Assembly: GCA_019421015.1 (NCBI GenBank)
Contig: JAHZGC010000025.1
Location: 1 to 64,000, forward strand
Reading direction: 5' to 3'
Length of the DNA stretch: 64,000 bases
DNA from: Coriobacteriaceae bacterium
GTDB taxonomy: Bacteria > Actinomycetota > Coriobacteriia > Coriobacteriales > UMGS124
The notes beneath the pieces were generated by a model, which was given only the letters and a program-made list of their open reading frames with translations, made no database searches and was not told where the DNA came from. Each line of letters opens with the position of its first letter. The first letter of the stretch is position 1. Positions 28,028 through 36,521 of this stretch are shown piece after piece. The position numbers and the translations under genes were made by a program.

Positions 28028-29128
28028 TTACTCCCTGGCCTTCTCCGCCCGCCCCTCCAGATAGGTGAGCAGCGCGGTAAAGACCACTGCGAACACTACG
28101 CCCACCAGGTTGTCGTAGATGCGCAGGACCACCGACCCCTCGAGGCCGTACACGCCGCTGGCCAGGAGCAGCGCGCCAAAACAGTTGAGCGCGTTGTTCC
28201 AGAAGTACTTGCTCGAGAACCCCATGCAGATGCCCGCCAACGGCCCCAACAGGGGGAGAAGCCCTGCGGGTACGAGCGCCGCAAAGCCGTTGAACGCCAG
28301 CGACCCCACCACCACGCCGCCCAGCCTCGTGGCCGCGCGCTTGGCGGGGGTCTCGTCGGTATCGCCGTAGGGCAGCAGCACCGACATGCAGGCGTAGCCC
28401 ACCCACACCCCGCGCGGGATGCCCAGCAGCTCGCCTACCAGCAGCGCTCCCGCCACGCCCAGGGCCAGCCTCAGCTGCCAGCGCGATTTCTCGCTCGCGA
28501 GGCTAAAGGCCCGCAGCAGGTGCGCGAGGCGGATGTCCCTGAACTTGGCGTGGTGCTTGTGTATGAGCACCGCGCCGCACATGACCCAGAGCAGCAGCAT
28601 GAGCAGCGCACGGGCCCCCAGAGCCGTCCCGGTCACGGGGGTCTGGCTCACAAACAGGTAGCCAAAGACGTAGATGCCCGCGTTGCCCATGGGCGGGTCG
28701 TTGGCCACGAGGACCAGGATCACGGCCACGAGCAGGAAGTTCGCGATGAACGAGAGCGCCGGCGAGCCCGCGAGCGTCACCAGGCCGCCCACCAGCATGC
28801 AGGCGAACACCACAGCCAGCGCAAAGAGGCTGTCGTCCACGCGGTAGCCGTACGAGACGAACTTGATGCCGAGCAGGATGCAGAAGCCCGCTACCACCAC
28901 GCCCGAGTTCTCGTTGCCAAAGACCGCCGTGAGCACCCCGATGAACAGGATCGCGAACGCCACGAGCAGCAGGCTGCGCACCGCCATGGCCAGGAAGTAG
29001 CGGCGCTTCTCGCGGGGGATGTCGGTCGCGCGGATCTTGGCCCACAGGCCGCGGGCATCGAACTGCAGGAGCTGGTAGAAGGTGGGTGTGGCGGAAGTGC
29101 TGGAATCCTGTTTGGCGGGGGCGGTCAT
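28028..29128 (-). CDS. FUSC-family integral membrane protein
   Basis: A 366-residue protein with two sets of about five membrane segments (AMAVRSLLLVAFAILFIGVL...; LRLALGVAGALLVGELLGIPRGVWVGYACMSVL) on each side of a charged linker, the pattern of FUSC/aromatic-acid exporter proteins. The second set includes the conserved basic loop RAATRLGGVVVGS. The start (MTAPAKQDS) is chosen over an upstream ATG at 29200, which would add Pro-rich sequence. Monocistronic; substrate unknown. Confidence 0.8.
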   Translation of the reverse strand: MTAPAKQDSSTSATPTFYQLLQFDARGLWAKIRATDIPREKRRYFLAMAVRSLLLVAFAILFIGVLTAVFGNENSGVVVAGFCILLGIKFVSYGYRVDDSLFALAVVFACMLVGGLVTLAGSPALSFIANFLLVAVILVLVANDPPMGNAGIYVFGYLFVSQTPVTGTALGARALLMLLLWVMCGAVLIHKHHAKFRDIRLAHLLRAFSLASEKSRWQLRLALGVAGALLVGELLGIPRGVWVGYACMSVLLPYGDTDETPAKRAATRLGGVVVGSLAFNGFAALVPAGLLPLLGPLAGICMGFSSKYFWNNALNCFGALLLASGVYGLEGSVVLRIYDNLVGVVFAVVFTALLTYLEGRAEKARE

Positions 29129-29203
29129 GGGTGCGGGCTTTCTGGAGGGGCGGCTGGTTTGGGGCGAGTATACCCGGTGGGGGCTTGCACCTGCACACAA
29201 GAC

Positions 29204-29244
29204 GTGCCAGGGCTCAGCGCGCTGCGGCGCATAAGCCCTGGCAC
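29204..29244 (-). terminator. Terminator after the secreted-protein gene
   Basis: GTGCCAGGGCT (29204-29214) pairs perfectly with 29234-29244 and the loop contains a second GC-rich stem. It lies 31 bp beyond the 3' end of the minus-strand gene at 29275. Confidence 0.55.
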
Positions 29245-29274
29245 AACGGGGTATAAAGCCTTATTCGAGATACC

Positions 29275-30390
29275 CTAACGCGCGATCTCGAAGGCAATCT
29301 CTTCCGTCACGGTGTTGTAATTATCGTCCCAGGCGCTGAACTCGGCCACATACTCGCCGTCGCCCTCGTCGTAGAAGTAGAGGTATGCGTCGGTCGAGGC
29401 TCCCGGGCGCAGGGAAGAGACGGATTCGAAGGAGTCGCCGAAGTACCAGCCGGCGGCCGAGATGTCCGTGCCGCCTTGCTGCACGCCGCTTGGCCCGTAG
29501 TAGAGGTTCGTGAGGCCCCACCAAGGCGACTCGGACTCGGTTCCGGCGTTCGTGATGCGGACGGGCACTCCGATGGCGCTCTTGCCGTCGGCGTCGTCCC
29601 AGCTGCTTACGGTGGCGTAGACAAAGGTGCTCGGGTCGGTGCTCACGGCGAGGGTCCAGCCGGGAAGCTCAAACGTCGCGGAGGCGTCCGCCGGTATCTG
29701 GGGCGCGGCGGCCGCCTCTCCCCCGTTCACACCGACGGTCGTGCCGTCGCCGTCGAGCACCTGCACGTCGTCGCCCCCGGCACTCGGTGCCGCAGCTGGG
29801 GCGTCCACGAACGCAAGGCTGCGGCCGAGCTGCTCGAACGCCCACACTTCGTTGTCATTCGCGTCGTCCATCCACAGGGCGATTACCGTGGCGCTGACGT
29901 CTTCGCTGCTCAGTATGGTCAGATAGCCCGTCGCGGGGCGGCCTTCTTCGACAAAGGTGAACTCGAGGGTCCACTGCGGCGCGCCGTCGAGCGTACGGTT
30001 GTGCGTTCCGGTGACCTCGACGCCCTCGAGCCCCATGCCGTCGGTCAAATAACCGGTCGGGTCGTCGCTGATCATGTCGATCATGGCGGCGTAGTCTCCG
30101 GCCAGGATGGAGACTTCGGCCATGCCGCTCATGCTCATGTAGCTGTAGGTCGTGTCGCCAGTGCCCTCGTCGCCTGCTTCCTCCATAAGGTCGGTGGCCG
30201 CTTGGAACTGCACGCCTTGCACGCGCACGGTCTTGAACGCGAGCATGGTCTCGGCACTTTCTGATGCCGGGGCGGCCCCGGCGGCATCGGTCGGCATGGG
30301 TTGGTCGGCCAAAGCCATCGAGCCAAAGCCCAGGCTTGCGAGCAGGGTGCCGGCGAGGACGATACGGCCGATGCGGTTGCTGGTGCGCAT
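29275..30390 (-). CDS. Secreted or lipoprotein-like protein of unknown function
   Basis: A 371-residue acidic exported protein. A signal peptide (RIVLAGTLLASLGFGSMALA) is followed by an N-terminal domain of about 160 residues and a C-terminal beta-rich domain (YATVSSWDDADGKSAIGVPVRITNAGTESE) resembling DUF4352/telomeric-repeat-like immunoglobulin folds. GGAGG six bases upstream fixes the ATG at MRTSNR. It is divergent from the two-component system and may be its target or its signal-binding partner (inference). Confidence 0.8.
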   Translation of the reverse strand: MRTSNRIGRIVLAGTLLASLGFGSMALADQPMPTDAAGAAPASESAETMLAFKTVRVQGVQFQAATDLMEEAGDEGTGDTTYSYMSMSGMAEVSILAGDYAAMIDMISDDPTGYLTDGMGLEGVEVTGTHNRTLDGAPQWTLEFTFVEEGRPATGYLTILSSEDVSATVIALWMDDANDNEVWAFEQLGRSLAFVDAPAAAPSAGGDDVQVLDGDGTTVGVNGGEAAAAPQIPADASATFELPGWTLAVSTDPSTFVYATVSSWDDADGKSAIGVPVRITNAGTESESPWWGLTNLYYGPSGVQQGGTDISAAGWYFGDSFESVSSLRPGASTDAYLYFYDEGDGEYVAEFSAWDDNYNTVTEEIAFEIAR

Positions 30391-30582
30391 GGTTGCCTCC
30401 AAAGTTGTAAGTCTGTGCGTCTGTGCTGTGTCTGCATTCTAGGCACGGCCTGCCCGCGCTCCCATGCCCCCGTGTCCCATAATCGGGCGCGGTGGTGGCC
30501 GCATGGCCCGCCATGGCGTAGGATGGGAGTCGCCGTCGTTGTTCGCGCGACGGGAGGGACGGTTCGGAGCCGAGGGGGCGGC

Positions 30583-32490
30583 GTGAGTCTGCGGCCGAAG
30601 GGGTGGGCGAGGAAGTTCGGGGCGTCCCTGCCGGCAGGGCGTGGGGCCGTTGCGGCGGGGTTTGTCTGCGCCGCCGTGGTTGCGGCGGCCATCCTGCTTC
30701 TTGAGGCGCACGACCACGCTTTGCCGCCCACCGACCCGGGTCTGGTACGGTCCTGGTACCGCTCCGTTATGTGCGTGGGTCTGGGCGTGGCGCTGGCGGT
30801 GTGGGCGCCCTGGGTGCGCCGGCGCTGCTCCGACGTGTATATAGCCCGCAACCTGGGCTGGGCCGCCGGCCTGCTGGCCGCATGGCTCGTGCTGGTCTTG
30901 GTGAAGTACGAGACGGAGAACCCCCTCGTCGCGAGCCTCATGTGGTACCTCTACTACGTCCCCATGCTGGCCGTCCCCACGCTGGGGCTGTTCAGCCTTG
31001 TGCGTGCTGCCGCTTGGGACGGCCGTTCGGGGGTGCGTGCCGCCCGACGCGTCGTGGTGGCCGTCGACGTGGCGCTCGTGTTGCTCGTTTTGACCAACAA
31101 CGCCCATCACCTGGCGTTCATGTTTACCTTTGACGATCCGGCTTGGAGCGCCAGCTACCTGTATGGGCCTGGCTACTGGGCGGTGATGGGGTGGGTGGCC
31201 GCCCAGCTCGCTGCGTTTTTGGCGCTGGCCTATTTTGCGGCGAGCCGCCGACTGCGCCCCCTGCTCACCCTGGTGGCGGTGGTTGTGGGAGCGGGGCTTG
31301 TATATAGCGCGCTGTATGTTTTGGGCGTTCAGGTCGCCCGCTCTACGAACCTGGCGCTCGTCTACTCGGCCCTGGCGCTCGCGGCGTTCGAGACGTGCCT
31401 GGACGTGGGGATCTTTCCGTCGTATCGTGCCTGGGCCTACGCGTTCTCCTGTCTTCCGCTCGATCTCAAGGTGGTCGACCGCGCCGGACGCGTGGCCTTT
31501 GCCACGCGCTGCGCTGTGCCGCTCGACGAGGCGGTCCGCGCGGGGGTGATGCGTTTGAGCGCCCGTCCCCACGATGCGTGCTCGTCGTTCCGGGTGCCGG
31601 GGCACGCCCATCGTAGGTATGGGGCGTACAGGCTGGTGGGGGGCACGGCGCTGCTTACCGAAGACGTGACGTATCTGGACGAGCGCCGCGAGCAACTTGA
31701 GGCGCGCCGCGCAGAGCTGCAGGACTACAACGCGCTGCTCGAGCGAAACCTGGGTGTCCGGAGCCGCCTGCTCTCTCAGCAGGCCGAGCGCGAGTTGACC
31801 CAAGAGGTGGAGTATGCGCTGGCGAGCGCGTTGGGGCGTGCGGCCGTGCTGCTCGATGAACTGGCGGGTGCCGATTTGCAGGATGCCGGCGCCGATGAGG
31901 GCCGCGGTGCCGTGACCGCCGTCGCCGGCGACGCGCAGGGGGAGCCGGAGGGACGGCGAGCCCGCCTCGCCGAGCTGCGCCTGCTGCTGGCCTATTGCAA
32001 GCGCAAGGCGGCCCTGGTGCTCCTCGAGCGGGAGGGAGGCGCTTGCGACGCCGCCTCTGTTGGGCTGGTGGTTCGCGAGCTTTCGTGCGAGCTGCGTGCC
32101 GTGGGTGCTGCGTGCACGGCGGTGGCCGAGCTCGACGCTCCCGTCTCGTGGGGTACGGCAAGCTCCCTGACCGACTGCCTGTATGCGTGCGCCCTGGCCA
32201 CGGTGGGCTGCGACGCGCCGGTGGCGCTGCTGGTCGTGCGCGAGGGCGCCGGGGGTTCGGTCGAGCTGCGGGCGTCGGTCGAGACGGGGGAGAAGACCGG
32301 CGGCGAAGGGACTGCCGACATCGCCGCGGCGCCCGGGCCGTTCGGCCGCAGCGCCGCGCCCGGCAGCCGTGCCGGCCTCGATCCCGCCGCCCTCGAGGGG
32401 GTCCTGGCCGCGCGGGCGGGCGACGCCGCGGTCGAGGGGGACGCCCGCGCGCTGTGCGCCCGCGTTTGCATCGCGCGGGGGCGCTCGTGA
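30583..32490 (+). CDS. Membrane sensor with degenerate kinase region
   Basis: A 635-residue protein starting at GTG behind GAGGGGG. About eight hydrophobic helices (residues 10-270) resemble a 7TM-histidine-kinase sensor half; a coiled segment follows (LDERREQLEARRAELQDYNALLE). The C-terminus has the size of a DHp/ATPase unit but I see no convincing His box or N/G boxes. It overlaps the true kinase by GTGA, so the two are translated together. It probably acts as the sensory partner of that kinase. Confidence 0.8.
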   Translation: MSLRPKGWARKFGASLPAGRGAVAAGFVCAAVVAAAILLLEAHDHALPPTDPGLVRSWYRSVMCVGLGVALAVWAPWVRRRCSDVYIARNLGWAAGLLAAWLVLVLVKYETENPLVASLMWYLYYVPMLAVPTLGLFSLVRAAAWDGRSGVRAARRVVVAVDVALVLLVLTNNAHHLAFMFTFDDPAWSASYLYGPGYWAVMGWVAAQLAAFLALAYFAASRRLRPLLTLVAVVVGAGLVYSALYVLGVQVARSTNLALVYSALALAAFETCLDVGIFPSYRAWAYAFSCLPLDLKVVDRAGRVAFATRCAVPLDEAVRAGVMRLSARPHDACSSFRVPGHAHRRYGAYRLVGGTALLTEDVTYLDERREQLEARRAELQDYNALLERNLGVRSRLLSQQAERELTQEVEYALASALGRAAVLLDELAGADLQDAGADEGRGAVTAVAGDAQGEPEGRRARLAELRLLLAYCKRKAALVLLEREGGACDAASVGLVVRELSCELRAVGAACTAVAELDAPVSWGTASSLTDCLYACALATVGCDAPVALLVVREGAGGSVELRASVETGEKTGGEGTADIAAAPGPFGRSAAPGSRAGLDPAALEGVLAARAGDAAVEGDARALCARVCIARGRS

Positions 32491-33974
32491 GTGCCCTGGG
32501 GGTGCCGCCCTTTCCGCTTGGCTTTGGGGCGGCCGTTCTGCTCATGGCGCTGTTCTTTGTGCTTGCCATGGGGCAGGCGCTCCATGCGTCGCGCCTGGTG
32601 TGCTGGCGGGTTCGGCCGCGCTCGCTTGCGGTGTACGAGGCTTTGCTCGTCGCACACCTGGTGCTGGGCTTTTGCGTTGCCCGCGCCGCCTCGCGGGGTT
32701 TTCCGCCCGGCTCGGTTGTCCTGCTGTGGCCGGCCGGCCTGGTTGTTGGGACGGCCTTGATTTCCGTGGGGTCGGTGGTCTGCGCCCGCGCGGGCCGCGC
32801 CCGCATGCTGCCGGAGCTCGCCTGCATTGCGCTGACGCTGCCCGTTTGCGCCGGGCCGGCGTCGGGTTGGGCCGGGACGGTCCTTGTCCTTGACGCGGTG
32901 GTCATGGCGGGGCGTGTGGCCGTCGCCCTGGTACGCGACGGTCGGCTGCGCCGCGAGGGTCCCGAGCGCGATGCCATGGCCGAGGCGGTGCGCCTGCTTC
33001 CCGAGGGCGTCTTGTGCATCGCGGACGACGACGGACGCGTTCTGTTTGCGAACGATGCGATGCGCTCCTGCCTGGCGGGGCTGGGGCTGCCTGCCGACCT
33101 TGCCGACCTGAGCGGGGTCTGGGACGCGCTGGAGAAGAGGGCTCGGGGCAGGGAGGGGGACGGCACGGCGGTGGGAGAGGGGCTGCGGCTCGAGGTCGCG
33201 CCGGGAGACTCGCGTCTGTTCGTGCGCAGCGAGTCGGAGCTGAGCGGCCGACCGTGCAGCTGGCTCGTGGCGTTCGACATAACCGAAGAGGAACGGGCGG
33301 CGGAGCAGTTGGCGGAGGTCGCCCGCTCTCTCGAGCTGGCGGGCGACGGGCTGCGCCGCGCCTTGTGCGACGTGGACCGGGCTGCGCGCAACGAGGCGCT
33401 CATCGCCATGCACGCCCGGGTGCACGACGTGATCGGCCAGCGTCTGTCCATCCTGCACCGCTATGTGGAAGACGGCGCGCCCGCCTCGTCGTTTGGGCAG
33501 GTGGCCGCGCTCGTTGAGGGCATGTCGGCCGAGCTGCGCGCGGGGGTCGATCCCGATGCCGCCACGGAACTGGCGGCCGTGGCCGACGCGTTTGGGCTCG
33601 TGGGCGTCAAGGTGCGCCTCGAAGGGGCCCTCCCGGCCGACCGGGAGGTTGCGCTGCTGTTTGTTCGGGTGGTTCGCGAGTGTGCCACCAACGCGGTGCG
33701 TCACGGCCGCGCACGTGCGATTGACGTCTGCATGGGCGAGGGCGTTGCCGAGGGCGGCGTACGGTGTGCTACGCTGCTTGTGACCAACGATGGGGCGACC
33801 TGTGCGGGCGTTTTGCGGCCCGGCGGCGGCCTGACGGGCATGCGCGCGGCCGCCGAGGCGGTGGGTGCGTCTTTTGACGCGTGCGCCGGGCCGCCGTTTG
33901 CCGTGCGGGTCTGCGCACCGCTGTCGGTGGGACGGCCCGCGGAGGCCGCTGCGCCGCAGAACGAGGCGGGGTAA
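32487..33974 (+). CDS. NarX/DesK-like sensor histidine kinase
   Basis: A 495-residue kinase. Several membrane helices (1-140), a PAS-like segment (EAVRLLPEGVLCIADDDGRVLFANDAM), then a HisKA_3-like box HARVHDVIGQRLSILHRYVED with the phospho-accepting His followed by Asp, and an ATPase domain with ECATNAVRHGRA (N box) and GGGLTGMRAAA (G box). Start is GTG overlapping the previous stop. It phosphorylates the NarL-type regulator encoded 13 bases downstream. Confidence 0.9.
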   Translation: MSALGVPPFPLGFGAAVLLMALFFVLAMGQALHASRLVCWRVRPRSLAVYEALLVAHLVLGFCVARAASRGFPPGSVVLLWPAGLVVGTALISVGSVVCARAGRARMLPELACIALTLPVCAGPASGWAGTVLVLDAVVMAGRVAVALVRDGRLRREGPERDAMAEAVRLLPEGVLCIADDDGRVLFANDAMRSCLAGLGLPADLADLSGVWDALEKRARGREGDGTAVGEGLRLEVAPGDSRLFVRSESELSGRPCSWLVAFDITEEERAAEQLAEVARSLELAGDGLRRALCDVDRAARNEALIAMHARVHDVIGQRLSILHRYVEDGAPASSFGQVAALVEGMSAELRAGVDPDAATELAAVADAFGLVGVKVRLEGALPADREVALLFVRVVRECATNAVRHGRARAIDVCMGEGVAEGGVRCATLLVTNDGATCAGVLRPGGGLTGMRAAAEAVGASFDACAGPPFAVRVCAPLSVGRPAEAAAPQNEAG

Positions 33975-33987
33975 TGAGGGGGGCGCG

Positions 33988-34614
33988 ATGATGCGGGTTG
34001 TGATTGTGGAGGACCAGGCGATGCTGCTCGACTCCCTTGCGCTTGCCATCGAGGCACAGGAAGACATGGCCGTGGTGGGCAGGTTGGCCGATGCGTCGCT
34101 CGCCTTGGACGTGGCTTCTCGCCAACGTGCCGACCTCGTGCTTATGGACGTGTGCACGCAAGACGGCAACAGCGGCATATCTGCCACGCGCCGCATCAAA
34201 GAGGCCCTGCCCGAGGTGCGCGTTGTGGTGATGACCGGCGTTCCCGAAGTCACCTTTGTCGAGCAAGCGCGCACCGCGGGGGCGGACAGCTTCGTCTACA
34301 AGAACGTCAACACGGCCGAGCTGCTCTCGGTCATGCGCTCTACCATGGACGGCTACATGACGTTTCCGCGGCCTCGCCGTGATGCCCCCACCGGCATAGA
34401 TGCGCTGACCGAGACCGAGATGGCCATTTTGCGCCTGGTGTGCGAGGCCAAGAGCCGCAGGGAGGTCGCCGCCGAGCTGTGCCTTTCCGAGGGCACCGTG
34501 AAGCGCCACGTGTCCGAGATCCTGGCCAAGACCGGCTACGACTCGATACTGCGCCTGGCCGTGAACGTCGTTGCCGACGGCAGCGTGGTTCTGGGGCTCA
34601 AGGACGGCGTGTAA
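33988..34614 (+). CDS. NarL/LuxR-type response regulator
   Basis: A 208-residue regulator: receiver domain (VVIVEDQAMLLDSL, phospho-Asp in LVLMDVCTQDGNSG, conserved Thr/Lys in MTGVPEV and FVYKNVN) and a LuxR helix-turn-helix (LTETEMAILRLVCEAKSRREVAAEL, LSEGTVKRHVSEILAKTGY). Third gene of the sensor-kinase-regulator operon. Two ATGs are adjacent at 33988 and 33991. Confidence 0.93.
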   Translation: MMRVVIVEDQAMLLDSLALAIEAQEDMAVVGRLADASLALDVASRQRADLVLMDVCTQDGNSGISATRRIKEALPEVRVVVMTGVPEVTFVEQARTAGADSFVYKNVNTAELLSVMRSTMDGYMTFPRPRRDAPTGIDALTETEMAILRLVCEAKSRREVAAELCLSEGTVKRHVSEILAKTGYDSILRLAVNVVADGSVVLGLKDGV

Positions 34615-34677
34615 GGGCCGGGAATCGGGAGGCGTTGCGGCGCGTTGCACGTTCGTGCTGGGAAATGGCGCAAACGC

Positions 34678-34717
34678 GCAACGGCCCACAGCCTTTGCGA
34701 GGGGTGTGGGCCGTTGC
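34678..34717. terminator. Bidirectional terminator between response regulator and flavoprotein
   Basis: GCAACGGCCCACA (34678-34690) pairs perfectly with 34705-34717 over a 14-nt loop, midway between two convergent genes. There is no U-run, so it may rely on stem strength or Rho. Confidence 0.65.
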
Positions 34718-34760
34718 TGATCATGTCACGTAAGGATGCGCTCCGGTAGCTGGTTCCCGT

Positions 34761-36299
34761 TTACTCCCAGGGCTCCAGGGCTGCAGCCTGCTGGCCGGCG
34801 ATGCGGCCGTTGACCAGGCAGTCGGCCGTGGCGCAGGAGCCCAGGCGGCAGGCGCCGTGGATGCCGCCCGCGACCTCGCCGGCGGCGTAGAGGCCGCAGA
34901 TGGGCTGCAGGCGCACGTCGAGCACGCGGCAGTCGAGGTCGGTCTTCACGCCGCCCATGGTGTGGTGCACCTTGGGCCAGCGGCGGGTGATGTAGAAGGG
35001 CGGCTCGACGATGGGCTGCGCCTCCTCGGGGATGGCCTTGCCGAACTGCTCGTCGTTTTTGGCCTCGACGTAGCCGTTGTACTCCTCGAGCTGCGCGAGG
35101 AACTCGTCCTTGGGCAGGCCGTAGTCCTCGATCACGGCGTCCAGGTCGTCGTAGACCTTGGTGACCCCGGCCTCGATGCCGGCGTCGAGCGAGGCGCGCG
35201 CCCACTCGGGGACGTTGGCCTCGCAGGCGATCTGCACCAGGGGCTCGCCGATCTCGAAGATCGTGTCGCAGAAGCGCTTGCGGTCGGTGAGCTCGTTCAC
35301 GCAGCGGCGGCCGGTCAGGACGTTTATGTCGGGCGAGAAGGGCGCCGTGGCGTCGATCCAGGTGGCGGCGACGCCGTAGCCCGGCTCGTCGGGGCTGCAC
35401 CAGGGCCCGCACTGGATCCAGTCGAGGTGCACCGGCAGGGCGCCGCACTCGATGGCGGCGCACAGCCCCTCGGCGGTGGCGCCGGCGGCGTTGGTGCAGT
35501 CCACGGACTCGTCGAGGCGCGGGTCGTGCTGCTTGCGCCAGGTCACGTCGCGGCTGAAGCCGCCCGAGGCCAGGACCACGCCGCGGGCCGCCTTGACGTA
35601 GCAGGGGGTGCCCGTGTTCACGTCGTTGCCGCTGAAGCCGTCGCGGATCTCGGCGCCCACGACGCGGCCCGACTCGTCCTTGACCAGGCGCGCGAACATC
35701 CGGCCGAACTCTATCTCGACGCCGATCTCCTCGAGCTTGTCGATGAGGGGGAGCACCGTCGCGGAGCCGTGGCCCACGACCGGGTGGATGGTGCGGCGCT
35801 TGCTGTGGCCGCCGTAGGGGAGCAGGGTCACGGAGCCGTCGTCGTCGGTCTGCCACTCGACGCCCAGCACGTCGCGGGTCCACTCCCAGGTCTCGTTGGA
35901 CTTCTCGGCGATGACGCGGCACTTCTCGACGTCGTTGAGGAACAGGCCGGCGACCTGCATGTCGTGGATGAAGGTGTCGATGGAGTCGTCGACGCCCTGC
36001 TCCTTTTGGGCCTGGGACCCGCACACGGCTATGTCGCCGTCGGCCACCATCGAGTTGCCTCCGGGAACCTCGAGCTTCTCGATGAGCTTGACGTCGGCCC
36101 CGGCCTTCTTGGCCTCGTAGGCCGCGGCAAGGCCGGCGTAGCCCGTTCCCACGACCAGAACGTCGCACTCCTCGTCCCACGACACGTCCTCGGCGGCGAG
36201 GGCGGCCTGGGAGTTCTTTCCCAAGAACGCCAAAGAAGCCCCTGCTGCTGCGGCTGCCGCCCCTGCGACGAAGTTGCGGCGGTCGATGGTCTGGTCCAT
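34761..36299 (-). CDS. FAD-dependent fumarate-reductase-like flavoprotein, Tat-exported
   Basis: A 512-residue enzyme. Tat leader DRRNFVAGAAAAAAGASLAF; FAD site VLVVGTGYAGLAAAYEA near residue 48; substrate-side region HHTMGGVKTDLDCRVL and C-terminal GLYAAGEVAGGIHGACRLGSCATADCLV, close to the canonical fumarate-reductase A pattern. GGGGAG precedes the ATG. Upstream on the same strand lies a LuxR membrane regulator (gene order LuxR then flavoprotein), so regulation by that protein is likely. Confidence 0.92.
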   Translation of the reverse strand: MDQTIDRRNFVAGAAAAAAGASLAFLGKNSQAALAAEDVSWDEECDVLVVGTGYAGLAAAYEAKKAGADVKLIEKLEVPGGNSMVADGDIAVCGSQAQKEQGVDDSIDTFIHDMQVAGLFLNDVEKCRVIAEKSNETWEWTRDVLGVEWQTDDDGSVTLLPYGGHSKRRTIHPVVGHGSATVLPLIDKLEEIGVEIEFGRMFARLVKDESGRVVGAEIRDGFSGNDVNTGTPCYVKAARGVVLASGGFSRDVTWRKQHDPRLDESVDCTNAAGATAEGLCAAIECGALPVHLDWIQCGPWCSPDEPGYGVAATWIDATAPFSPDINVLTGRRCVNELTDRKRFCDTIFEIGEPLVQIACEANVPEWARASLDAGIEAGVTKVYDDLDAVIEDYGLPKDEFLAQLEEYNGYVEAKNDEQFGKAIPEEAQPIVEPPFYITRRWPKVHHTMGGVKTDLDCRVLDVRLQPICGLYAAGEVAGGIHGACRLGSCATADCLVNGRIAGQQAAALEPWE

Positions 36300-36521
36300 T
36301 GCGCTCCCCTTTCGATGTCCGGTCAGGAAATGACAGACGGCGCATGTCCGCGCCGGTGCCGCCCACCATAGGGTCGCGGGCCTCCCTCTGTCATGGCCAC
36401 GGCCGTGGTGAATGACGGGCGGTGCGTTTCACCATGGGAGGGCTAGGCTGTGACCTGCCGTTTTAACGGTGTGTCAACATATGTGGACGAGCGGTCCCGA
36501 CGGGTCGCCGCCGTCTGCCCC

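Noticed and set aside
34857..36371. Long plus-strand frame opposite the flavoprotein (and similar ones at 30-986, 9869-11722 and 15541-17163)
   Set aside because: High-GC third positions keep antisense frames open. These lack family motifs and are rich in Val/Ala/Gly/His shadows of the real genes.
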